Source of the DNA: Paramarasmius palmivorus
Lineage: Eukaryota; Basidiomycota; Agaricomycetes; Agaricales; Marasmiaceae
Direction of reading: 5' to 3'
DNA length: 64,000 nucleotides
Assembly (NCBI GenBank): GCA_037176845.1
Contig: JAYKXP010000178.1
Location: forward strand, 22,140-86,139
The position numbers and the translations under genes are program-made. The notes beneath the pieces were generated by a model. It was not told the DNA's origin and searched no databases. It saw only the letters and a list, made by a program, of their open reading frames with translations. The first letter of the stretch is position 1. Every line of letters begins with the position of its first letter. Positions 1 through 10,300 of the stretch are shown here, in pieces.

Positions 1-1
1 T

Positions 2-292
2 GACTTGGCTCGATTCAGTCAAGATTTCAAGTCTTGGTTCCGAGCCTGTTCTCCGCCGTGGAGAGTGCCAAAAAATACATCTCTGCCAATGGTGAGGAAG
101 AGTGGGGCAGATTGGGCGTGCCTACGTGTTCTAGGTCCTAACGGTATTGTATCCTTTCTGGTGGCTCTTATCTGGTGGCAAAAGGCGATCAAAGATCAGT
201 CTGCACAAGCTCCTCGTATAGCTGAGCTTCAGTCTCGTTTCGATGCCGTGTTTGAAGAGGTCATGTATTCGTTTCAATCTATTTCAGAGTAG
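2..292 (+). CDS. 3' fragment of an unrecognised protein gene, cut by the window edge
   Basis: The frame is open from the first bases of the window to a TAG at 290-292 and has no convincing ATG, so this is the C-terminal part of a longer protein or its last exon. It encodes about 97 residues with a Trp-rich basic segment (WFRACSPPWRVPK), then LGPNG followed by a hydrophobic stretch ending WWQKAI, and a short acidic/aromatic tail. I do not recognise a catalytic domain. The spacing and the GPNG-hydrophobic-WW pattern look like a conserved C-terminal domain rather than a chance frame, but that is a judgement from composition. The gene could be a host gene or a repeat-associated one. The next 150 bases contain no continuation. 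Confidence 0.4.
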   Translation, partial: DLARFSQDFKSWFRACSPPWRVPKNTSLPMVRKSGADWACLRVLGPNGIVSFLVALIWWQKAIKDQSAQAPRIAELQSRFDAVFEEVMYSFQSISE

Positions 293-439
293 GTAGGGCG
301 TCTATTTCATCAGGCGTCTATATGTATTATATGAGTAGGGCGTCTGTATGCCTGTCACATTGTCACAGGCAGGAAAAAGTATTTGGGTGGCATTAAAGAA
401 GGTGATAACCTCAAGACACATCCTGTATAAAGTATCAGA

Positions 440-760
440 ACAATAGCAGAGTGGTTACCTCGCTATACTTAGTTGCTTAGCACCAGCATTATGGTACTAT
501 TTTATTGGCTCTGGGTTCAATCCCCGGGGATGCCGTCTTTCTGTTGTTCCGCTCCCGGTGTCCGGAGGCATGCAACCCAATTTGGAGAGTCCGGTGGCAT
601 GCAACCCAATTTGGAAGGGGCTATGAGAGGCCCACGGCTGGTGTCTTATGTGCCTCTGGTAACTACCAGTTGGGTTGCTGGCACTGAAACTCTTAACTGG
701 TACTTACCATGCTGGATGCATCAGCCTCTACTGGTACTACCATAGATCCATGTATCAGCC
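440..760 (+). repeat. tRNA-headed SINE-like repeat
   Basis: A box-A-like sequence (TAGCAGAGTGGTTAC, about 443-457) is followed by a good box-B match (GGTTCAATCCC, 514-524). This is the internal RNA polymerase III promoter arrangement of tRNA genes. The intervening sequence does not fold into a clean anticodon arm, so I read it as a tRNA-derived SINE head with a non-tRNA body, not a functional tRNA gene. The 3' boundary is a guess because there is no clear A-tail or target duplication. The body contains the tandem duplication annotated at 562-616. Confidence 0.4.
562..616 (+). repeat. Two-copy 29-bp tandem repeat
   Basis: The unit at 562-590 (begins CCGGAGGCATGCAACCCAAT) is repeated immediately at 591-616 with one or two changes. 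Two copies only. It lies in the body of the SINE-like repeat. Confidence 0.75.
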
Positions 761-1029
761 AGAGACATACAGGTGAAATCTAGAATGTGTTCCCTGGCTT
801 GTTGAGAGTTTCTAGTAGTACGAGGCTTCGATTCTTGTGGAATCTTGTCTTCGTCCTAGAGATAGTCTCTTTTGGGTTGAACTAGGTTTACGGCCTAATT
901 CAGGAAGTATATGAAAGCGTGGGCTATATAGCCTATGAAGCAAAATGTGTACTAATAAATGTAGAGCTCGCTTGGAGCGCTAGTAAGATTTCTTGTTATC
1001 TGGAACCACCCCTTGCGGTGGGCTCCAAA
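761..1029. other. No recognisable feature
   Basis: I see no supported gene or repeat between the SINE-like repeat and the start of the left inverted arm at 1030. The short frames here are not conserved in any recognisable way. Confidence 0.5.
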
Positions 1030-1970
1030 TGTGAGGCTTATAAAACACTTGTGAACGAGCGAAATAATATGCCAAGTTGTGCGAGTGGGGTTCAACATTG
1101 TCAAAGGATCCATACAATTGACACAAGAAATCAACTAGCACACTAGTTGAACGTCTACAAATCACTAGGACACAAGGGAAGTGTACGAGCGATGAATGAA
1201 ACAATGTAATATGATAATATAGCCTCGATATGATCAAGACAACGCGAGCCAACCTATAAACCTATCTATAACTATTCCTATATGTTCCTATGACACAAAA
1301 TAACCTATCGAATCCAACAAGGGTAAAGACCTATTGTTCCTATGAAAGGCACTGGTTACACTAGTTGAACTAGCACAACAACCAGGCCACCTATAAGCTA
1401 GTGGGGCTCCACACTAGTCCTGAAACAATCAATCCTATCCAAAGAGTCTAGATGAACTAGCTCTGTCCTATGGGTATCTCAAAGTTCTTAATTTCACTAC
1501 TCTAGTTCAATATAGAGAAGGGCTTTTCAAGGTTTTATTTTCTAAGTTATTTTCTAAGCACACATCACCTCTATGGTCAACAATAGAAGACAAGAACTCT
1601 GCTATTGGTGCACTAGGGCTACATATATAGCAGGGTAATTGCTTGAGAGCTTCCTAGGGGAAACCCTGCTGCTTATATACCCGTGAGCGTACATATTTTA
1701 CATATAAGTGAAAGTGGACACAATAAAGTAATAGTAACTATGCAAGAAATGAGAACGAGGAGAGGATTCTGTCCATATGAAGTAAGTATCTACCAGGAAT
1801 GGAAGGTTTGGATATATATTGGTTGGAATTCAACATTATTTTGCAGGACTGTGAGTCATATTACTTTTTGGTTGCTAGGAAGTGGTGCGCGGAGGTGCTG
1901 TTCTGCATGGTGTGTTTCGGATATCGGTGCTAGGACATAGTTATTCCGCTCAGAACTTGCTAGGAGTCCG
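1030..1970 (-). repeat. LTR-like repeat, left arm of an inverted pair
   Basis: This 941-bp block is present again, inverted, at 4655-5597; both outer ends read TGTGAGGCTTATA inward. Read on the minus strand it ends ..GCCTCACA and carries a TATAAG box followed by a GC-poor leader, which is how an LTR of a Ty3/gypsy element looks. A third, truncated copy (39947-40063) abuts a Ty3/gypsy pol fragment in the orientation expected for a 3' LTR end. I therefore favour two solo LTRs in opposite orientation, but a DNA element with long terminal inverted repeats remains possible. No 5-bp target duplication is visible. Small open frames in both arms are alike only because the DNA is duplicated. Confidence 0.6.
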
Positions 1971-3934
1971 ATCGATGTACATTTGACAGTGGTAGGAGCT
2001 GGCAAATGACGGTAGCAAGCACATTTAATGCTGAGAATACACGTTCCAGAGTTTCCAGATCTTTGAGACCCATCCCCACAATGTTGAGAGGATGATGGGA
2101 TCATTGGCATCCAGCATCATGTGAATAGCCATGGAAAGCGTTAACGCACAGTCAGCAGCCATGTTCCACAAACTTGGAACCCAGAGAACTGTGGGATACA
2201 GTTGAATTGAAGGCACATCCAATGTCATATGCCATGAGCCATTCTCGCAGCAAGACTTCAAGAGCCTTTGCAATGATAGCAAGAGGGTACTTTGCACTAG
2301 TAAAATCAATCAATGGATAAGTGATAACATCAAATTTGACTCACAGTTCACCGATTTGGATCTGATTGACAATCCACAACATAAAGCCATGTCGACAACA
2401 ACTGGCAAAAAGTCCCGATTCATGGAATGCATCCCACATTCGCTTCTTTGAATCTGCTGCTGCTGCCTTCCAGTTATTGACGCATGAGCTGTCGCCAACG
2501 CTTGCTCCATCTGTGGGATCTTCCCCTTTATCTTCCTCTTCTGTGTCATCATCAGGATTTGAGTTGGTGAGACTGGGATTGATAGGCGGCACCCGTGGAT
2601 TTGATCACGATTGCACCTCATTGGCAAATTGGTTGACATGCTCGCTGTAAAGACCCGACTATCTGCGACTTGTCGGCTGAAGAATCCTTGTGAGCGCTTG
2701 AGTGAGTTGTTTCCATCCATCACGAGCATGTGAGAGAAAACAAGAGTGGTCTCGTCTTCGAGCTTCAGCAATGGATTGTGAGTTGATTTCTGATATGCAA
2801 TAACTGAACACCTTACCTCGTAACTACATGGAGGACATGCGTTGAGCACCCAATAGTTGAGCATGTTTTGACCAAGGACATCAGCTACCTGGCTGTTGAT
2901 ATCACGCTTGATGGTGAGGTATAATTCAAAGGTATCCCTGAGCGCTGTTCGATAACCTCAACGATAAGGTATCTGACATTGCATGAGCTACGTATACAAA
3001 ACAGTCTTGATCTACATACCATGTACTCATGACAGATAACTTTAGAGAATGCTTTGGCGCTGAGAGATGGTTTAAAGAGCCTTAGCATGGGGAATAGCTC
3101 TAACATTCAAAAAGATATTGCGAGTGAGGGGAAAATAGGCGTAATTGCAAGGTATCCAGCTCGTGCTAACGCTGCTACTCATCCTTCTCCTTCCCTGATT
3201 GGAATGGTAACCTCTCGTTCCATACTGTAGATATCAATGACGTCAATCATAAATTGATCTTGTTCTTCTGATGTTGCTGGTGGGTCGGACGATGAGGTGG
3301 AAGAAGAATAACACCATTCAAGATATGCGTCAGTGAGGGATGCGAGAAGGGGTGCCCAGTTTTTCTCTGCCTGTGTGATATGTTTCCACCATGATCGTGT
3401 GTCTTTGGACTCGTGTCGTCCTGCCCAGCTAAAACTATGTTAATATCAGGTAAGCAGCCCAAGAATCCATCCCTGCACCAGTTATAAAACACATTCCGTA
3501 GGTCAGCAGCCATCTCATTTTCCTCTTCCATTTGACCAGCTGCTTGATTCCCATCCTCTTCCTCTTCCTCAGATCCATCGCCTCCATCTTGGTCGCTGGT
3601 TGAGAAGCTCGGCAGGAAAGGATCATAGTCGTTGTTTTCCTCTGTGCCTCCCCAATGCTTGACCGACATATCCCTTAAAATTTGAAGTGTAGTCTCACCA
3701 ACACCTATAACCCATAAGATTTGAGCCAGAGCTTTGAGAAAAAAAAAATAAAAACGGACCTTTAAGCTGTTTCTGATAATGAACTTCGGCTTCTTGTTTC
3801 CTCTGCGCTAATTGTTTGGGCCCTAACACCCGTGAGACAGGCTGGCAACCATAACAACCTCCACCAACTGAAATTTTGATGCTGCTTGAAACCGCTGTGA
3901 GGGTACCAGAACGAAATCGCTGAAAAACAGTCAT
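1970..3934 (-). pseudogene. KDZ (Kyakuja-Dileera-Zisupton) transposase, decayed and truncated
   Basis: Reading the minus strand from 3934 downward gives ordered pieces of a KDZ transposase. A Q-D-D acidic region is followed, in another frame, by TRSWWKHITQ / NWAPLLASLTDAYLEW (around 3.3 kb). Next comes a Cys-rich segment (LNACPPCSYE), the hallmark MDGNNSLKR and a VADSRVF motif (2.6-2.9 kb), then NWKAAAADSKKRMWDAFHESG with RHGFMLWIV (2.35-2.5 kb). A last block, YDIGCAF ... CVNAFHGYSH ... GLKDLETLERVFS, lies at 2.03-2.24 kb. KDZ elements are cut-and-paste transposons with an RNase-H-like core; the Asp of YDIGC is a candidate catalytic residue. Frameshifts, at least two in-frame stops in the last block, and truncation where the sequence meets the repeat arm at about 1970 show it is dead. 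Some of the breaks may be introns. Confidence 0.85.
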
Positions 3935-4654
3935 TTTGACACTAATTGTTGTGTTCAGAATCGCACTAGTACATCATACTAAGTACTATATGGACTTGGT
4001 ATCACTACTAGGAACCTAGTAGTGTGCATATGACGAAGAATAAGATAGGCATGCACTGCGTAGTGAATACTAGCTGCGCGCGCATAGACGTTGATGTCGT
4101 TGTTAGCCCTATATGATTGCGCTAGGATACGTGTCAAAACCTGTAGACCGTATCTATACTCTATTATCTGGCTGGCACCTTACGAGGACATGCTACTGTA
4201 CATGGTAGACTTCCTAGTAGGTCATATGGCTACACTATAAGTGTGCTATGGGACATATGAGATGGGATAGTGAACAAGGACCAACTACCACAGCGTAGAA
4301 GGACCCTAGGGGACAAATCAGAGCTATATACCAAATACGGTAGAAGCTGGAGGTGTGAGTCACATTCGAGAGCAGAGTTACCAGGATTAGAAATGTCCGA
4401 GTGACCGGGTCATCGATACGAGGACCATATGGGGGGCTTAACAGCTTTCCCATATCGATCAGAATATCCATTGAGCTTCGAGTTGGGATTCCTACTGCTA
4501 GTACAGACACTAGTGAGGGACATATAGTCCTATAACAAGGAAACAGATAGGATTCTGTGCCAGGACTGTCCTAGGACATAGAAAATATAATATAGAACTA
4601 CAAGGGTACAGAGCCTACCTTCCTTGGATACAAATCCGAAGCATTTCGGTCTAG
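3935..4654. other. No recognisable gene
   Basis: This 720-bp stretch lies between the 5' side of the KDZ remnant and the right inverted arm. I see no conserved motif; it may be KDZ flank or 5' untranslated sequence. Confidence 0.5.
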
Positions 4655-5597
4655 ATCAGACTCCTAGCAAGTTCCAAGCGGAATAACTATGTCCTAGCAC
4701 TGATATCCAAAACGAACCATGTGGAACAGCACCTCCACGCGCCACTTCCTAGCAACCAAAAAGTAATATGACTAGCAGTCCTGCAAAATAATGTCAAATT
4801 CCAACCAATATATATCCAAACCTTCCTTTCCTGGTAGATACTTACTTCATATGTACAGAATCCTCTCCTCGTTCTCATTCCTTGCATAGTTACTATTACT
4901 TTATTGTGTCCACTGTCACTTATATGTAAAATATGTACGCTCACGGGTATATAAGCAGCAGGGTTTCCCCTAGGAAGCTCTCAAGCAATTACCCTGCTAT
5001 ATATGTAGCCCTAGTGCACCAATAGCAGAGTTCTTGTCTTCTATTGTTGACCATAGAGGTGATGTGTGCTTAGAAAATAACTTAGAAAATAAAACCTTGA
5101 AAAGCCCTTCTCTATATTGAACTAGAGTAGTGAAATTAAGAACTTTGAGATACCCATAGGACAGAGCTAGTTCATCTAGACTCTTTGGATAGGATTGATT
5201 GTTTCAGGACTAGTGTGGAGCCCCACTAGCTTATAGGTGGCCTGGTTGTTGTGCTAGTTCAACTAGTGTAACCAGTGCCTTTCATAGGAACAATAGGTCT
5301 TTACCCTTGTTGGATTCGATAGGTTATTTTGTGTCATAGGAACATATAGGAATAGTTATAGATAGGTTTATAGGTTGGCTCGCGTTGTCTTGATCATATC
5401 GAGGCTATATTATCATATTACATTGTTTCATTCATCGCTCGTACACTTCCCTTGTGTCCTAGTGATTTGTAGACGTTCAACTAGTGTGCTAGTTGATTTC
5501 TTGTGTCAATTGTATGGATCCTTTGACAACGTCGAACCCTGCTCGCACAACTTGGCATATTATTTCGCTTGTTCACAAGCGTTATATAAGCCTCACA
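4655..5597 (+). repeat. LTR-like repeat, right arm of the inverted pair
   Basis: Inverted copy of 1030-1970. In this orientation the sequence shows GGGTATATAAG (about 4946-4956), a plausible TATA box, then a leader and a terminus ..TATATAAGCCTCACA at 5597. That is consistent with U3-R-U5 order in an LTR read left to right. By eye the two arms differ at a few per cent of positions, mostly transitions. Confidence 0.6.
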
Positions 5598-5727
5598 CTG
5601 CTGCCTTTGGCATTGAATATTGAGCAGAGACGTTGAAAAGAAAGTGGATTATGTGATTCCTCATTCTTCGTTTTTGGGAGCCAATACATAGGTAGACATA
5701 GTTACAATACTTTAGCAATAATCATCT

Positions 5728-6660
5728 CTATGGTTTGGAATTGTGCTCCTTGTCCTGGTCAGTGTCAAGTGACTCTTCTCCTTTGGCTTCAGGCTGTCCG
5801 TCCACAGTATGATCCTTTGCCTCATCCTCCTTCTCCCCAATCAAACGTGATCTGCCTTTTAGTTGCCTTTTGACAGGCCATGTGATGCTCTCCTCCTCCT
5901 CTGAGCTTGACTGTTCTTCCCCTGTTGCATCTGAGCCTGCATCATCAGATCCATCACTATCTTCTTCAGAGTCCTTGTTCTTGTGGTGAACTTGTTCAAA
6001 GTAATATTGACAATAATTTTCCCATGCCCGTTGATCAGATGCTTCCTGACGGTCGTACTCGAGAATGAGTTCCCTTGTTTCTTCATTGACACGGTCTCCA
6101 CGCCTCAGAGCTTCCCGACCCCAAAGCACCTTCAGTCGCTCCTGGTCACTATTGACCCATGTATGACCCCCGATTATGTACTCGTCGATGACAGGCTGCA
6201 GGTGGTACATAAGTAAATGTTGATAATAAAATACAAGATGTACCAGTGTTCTGTCGTAATTGCGAACACGCATCTTTGGTTGACACGTAAGTTGGCTGTA
6301 GTGACGGTGTTTGTGAGTGAAAGATGAAGGTGATCAAGGCCACCTCACTTTGAGCTGTGAGGCGGCCTTATCTGATGTCAGGATGGTATTTCGGGTTTTT
6401 GAGGAGGATGATGTGGTTGAGATGTGAAATTTCCAGGGTGTGACAATTTTTCTAGACATGACTCTTGATGGTGGAGGAGAGGTCTGGACTCCTTCCCAAA
6501 AAGAAACTGGCAGCAGGCGGGATGGTGGGAGGTACAGGACACCTGCGTAATCAAGGAACATAAGATACAGGGAGGAGGAAGTCACATTGATGAAAGGGAC
6601 TCCCAAGATTTGAAGGTTTTTGATGGGTCTCAGGCATTTCCCAAAAAGAAAAACACAGAA
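5728..6660 (-). CDS. Unrecognised protein gene, three exons with an open frame; 5' end unresolved
   Basis: On the minus strand I assemble exons 6606-6344, 6295-6244 and 6195-5728, separated by two 48-nt introns (6343-6296 and 6243-6196) with GT..AG ends. The phases agree exactly (263+52+468 nt) and give about 260 residues with no internal stop. The frame continues upstream without an ATG to a stop at 6661-6663, so the true first exon is missing or lies further right. The product has an N-terminal hydrophobic part (YLMFLDYAGVLYLPPSR), a junction region KMRVRNYDRTLPVIDEY, a charged part and a strongly acidic Ser/Glu tail. I do not recognise the family. The exact intron phasing in a region of decayed elements suggests a recently functional gene, either host or transposon cargo. 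Confidence 0.5.
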
Positions 6661-6773
6661 TTATTGGCAGATTTATTCGCACATCAAGGACAAATGAAAT
6701 TTAGGGCTAGAGCCCTGCTGCAACCCAAGGTGCACGGCAGGCTTCTACCCCCGGGAGTTTGTGATGTTGAGGT

Positions 6774-7195
6774 TGTTAGAATCTATATCAAAGTATTACC
6801 AGTTATAACTGATCAATAACAATGACTAGAACTCAATGCAATTGACTGTGATCACCCAAAAGTGTTGATAATAGTAACTTTTGTATTGAAAATGTGTTCC
6901 AAGTGTCAACTCTCTGTGACATGTAAGTAATTACTGTTTGTTTGTACCTATTGTGACGCGAAACGCTCAAGGCGTTAAAACACCGTCCACTAATGCGAAA
7001 ATACGCGTTTTACATACTCCTACATGTCCATACACCATAGGTAGGTTCAATAAGTAAAGTAAAAGATAAATAAACATAAATGCAAGTGTATGTGCAGTAG
7101 AACAAGCATAATTAGAGTGCCAAAGCAGACTTTGTATATTTTGTTGGACTTAGTGTTGAAGAAGTGTTTCATCAACTTCAGATCTTCATTCAACA
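6774..7195 (-). repeat. 3' LTR of the Ty1/copia element
   Basis: A 422-bp sequence that on the minus strand starts TGTTGAATG and ends ATTCTAACA, the TG..CA form of an LTR. It lies just downstream of the minus-strand copia pol frame, next to a polypurine tract. A second copy of exactly 422 bp stands alone at 25794-26215. This copy retains CpG sites (a run containing GACGCGAAACGC near 6957) that are TpG or CpA in the other copy, so it is the less mutated of the two. Confidence 0.85.
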
Positions 7196-7296
7196 CAGCC
7201 CCCTGATGACACACTTCTTCAATCATGGAAGTGTATCATCATCATTTCCTCCTCTCTTCTGTCCATCACAGCCCCCTGATGACACACTTCCTCAAT
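7196..7296 (-). promoter_or_regulatory. Polypurine tract region, duplicated
   Basis: On the minus strand ATCAGGGGGCTG directly abuts the LTR, the expected plus-strand primer of a copia element. A 28-bp block containing it (7196-7223) is repeated at 7269-7296 with one mismatch, so the element has a second candidate polypurine tract 73 bp upstream of the first. Confidence 0.65.
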
Positions 7297-7326
7297 CTCC
7301 TTCATCCTTCCTCCCCTCTAGGTCTG

Positions 7327-10300
7327 TCAGAGCACTAATCCCATTCCTTTCCTAAATTCCTCCACCTTTGGTCTTCCCAAGGCCTTGGTGAGCATGTCAG
7401 CTGCATTCTCATCTGTAGGCAGGTACTCTGGCACTATCATTCCTTCAACTACTTTGTCCCTCAACCAGAAATAATGTCGGTCCAAGTGCTTCATCCTTCC
7501 ATGATGCTCTGGGTTCTTAGCTACTTTAATTGTTGACTGATTGTCTAGAAGCAACTTGGCTGGTTGAGGTCCATGATAGCCCATTTCCTCCAGCAAGTTC
7601 AGCATAGCTTTGATCTCCTTGCCAGCTGCAACTGCTGCAATGTATTCTGCCTCTGTAGATGACAGCGTGACCACTGGTTGTAGTTTACTGCTCCAGCTTA
7701 CTGCTGCTGACCCTAGTTTCACAAAGTACCCAGTGGTTGACCTCCCATTGTCCTTGTTGCCACCAAAGTCTGAGTCACAGTATGTGACAAACAGATCATT
7801 GTATGATGAATCAGGGCCATATTCAAGCTTCATATCCATGGTGCCCTTCAAGTATCTAAAGACATGCTTCACTGCTTTCCAATGTTCCATTCCAGGATTA
7901 GAGTTGAATCGTGCAAGTACTCCTGCAGCATATGCAATGTCTGGCCGTGTCATGGTAGCAAGGTATAGTAGGGAGCCAACAGCACTGATGTAGGGGATAT
8001 CTGCCATCTCATTTGCTTCCTCCTCAGTTTGTGGACTCTGTGCTTTTGAAAGTGCAAGACTTGGGGTCATTGGTGTAGTGACTGGTTTGCATTCTGACAT
8101 GCCAAACTCTTCTAGCTTGTTGATCACATATTGGCGTTGGCTGAGATACAGCCTATGCTCTGCTCTGTTTCTTGTCACTTCAATTCCTAGCAAGTATGAT
8201 GTTGCCCCCAAGTCTCGCAGCTTGAAATGAGTAGCCAACTCTGCCACCATTCCATCTAATATGTCCTCTGACTTGGAAGCAAATGTGATATCATCCACAA
8301 ACACTGGTACAATAACTTTCACATCATCTCTCACATAGATGTATACTGATGGGTCAGAGCATAGCTTCTTGAAGCCAGCACAGATGAGCACACTACCCAG
8401 CTTCTCACCCCAAAGACGTGGTGCTTGCTTTAACCCATACAGGGACTTGTTCAGCCTGCAGACTATTCTGGGACCTCCTTGCTTGAAACCTTCTGGTTGC
8501 TTCATGTAGATTTCTGTGTCTATATCACTGTTTATAAATGCATGTGATATGTCAACTGAACGTAGGTGCATGTCTTCTATTGCAGCAAGGGCCAACACAA
8601 TTCTGAGTGTGTTCTGTCGCATGGTAGAGGCAAAGGTCTCAGAATAGTCAAAGCCAGGTCTTTGACTGAATCCTTTAGCTACAAGCCTTGCTTTGAAGCG
8701 TTCAACAGATCCATCCTTCTTGTGCTTAATCCTATACACCCATTTAGAGCCAATTGCTTTCTTTCCTTGTGGAAGTTCAACTAGAGACCATGTGTTGTTT
8801 GACAGATGAGCAGCCATTTCCTCCAACATTGCATCATGCCATTTCTCAGCATGTGGGCTTGTAACAGCCTCTTTATATGTACTTGGCTCAGCTTCAGCCA
8901 GGGCATTGTTAGCCTCTTCATCAAAGTCATCCTCCTCTTCCTCGTCATCTGTAGTATCATCTCTAATGGCTTGCTTTGGCTCTCTATGAACTTTCCACCA
9001 TTCACCAGGAGGTCGTCTATTCCTCTGAGTTCTTCTTTCAGCAATTGGTCTCTCATCTGCTGGAGGCTCAAGGTGGATCTCTTCCTCTTCCTGATTCTCT
9101 TGTTGCTGATCCTCTTCCTCTCTATCCTCCTGAGCTCTTCTATCATCATTTTGCGGGGCAGGGATGTGGTCCTGGGGTGCATCTTCCAAGTTCTGTTCTT
9201 CTGCTAGTGGTGGAATAGGTGTAACTGGTGGATCTGGTATATTATCTTCATCATCACTTGAGTTGTTCTGATCCATGTCTGGCAAGACTGGTACTGATGT
9301 AGATGGTGATATAGATGATGGTGTAGACTGTGAATGAGTTTGAACTGAGGGCAATTTCCCAACTGTTCTATATGTGTAGCGTTCATCAAACTCTGCCCTT
9401 TCACTGATTACCACTTTCTTTGTCTCTGGATTCCAGAACTTCCACCCTTTAACACCATCAGGATATCCAATAAAGATGCACTTTTCCATATGTGATCCCA
9501 GGTGTGCCCTTTTATCCTTTTGCACCAGCACATAGGCAACACATCCCCATACCCTCAGATGATCCACTCTTGGCTTTTTCTTGTACCACAACTCAAATGG
9601 AGTTGCATTTGGTACAGCAGATGTAGGGGTACGGTTCCACACATGAACAAGTGCAGCCAGGCATTCAGCCCAAAACATCTTTGGAAGACCAGACTCTTTC
9701 AGCATTGCAGTGATCCTTTCATCCATGATTCCATTTGCACGCTCTGCAACTCCATTCTGTTGGGGGCGGTTTCTGACTGTGTATTGGGTTTCAATTCCAC
9801 ATTGCTCTAGAAATCCCAGAAACTCCTTTGACATATATTCACCGCCCTTGTCACATCTGAATACTTTGATTTTACACTCCAACAAGTTCTCAGCCCATGC
9901 CTTGAACTGTTTAAATGCTTGGAATGCATCACTTTTTCTCTTCAAAGGTAGAACTGCTCTAAACCTTGAATGGTCATCAATAAATGTGATCCAGTATTTG
10001 TTCCCACTAGGAGATGTGACACCAACATAATGGAGATCAGAATGGATGAGCTCCAGCACATGCTTAGCTCTAGATGTTGATGAAGGAAAAGGATTTGCGC
10101 GCATTTTACCAGCTAAGCATGGCTCACATATGGGATCTGGCTTTGCATCAGAGTCTAGCCTAAGGCCCTCAACCAACTTCTCCTTCAGCAGCTTTGAAAT
10201 GTCACCATAGTTCAAGTGACTGAAGCGCTTATGCCACAGCTCAAGGTCAAGAGGCAGAGTTGATACTAAAGAAGCACTTTCCATTATATCTATAGTAGAA

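Noticed and set aside
1683..1940. Conserved 85-codon protein present twice (also 4687-4944 minus)
   Set aside because: Conservation is explained by duplication of the whole non-coding LTR-like arm; the frames start from GTG-like codons and lie over the TATA region.
3695..3934. Independent small gene with Cys/Gly-rich sequence
   Set aside because: Contiguous with and upstream of the KDZ remnant on the same strand; best read as its degraded 5' coding part.
7610..7993. 127-codon plus-strand frame with Ser-rich sequence
   Set aside because: It is antisense to the RNase H and reverse transcriptase coding of the copia pol; a shadow frame.
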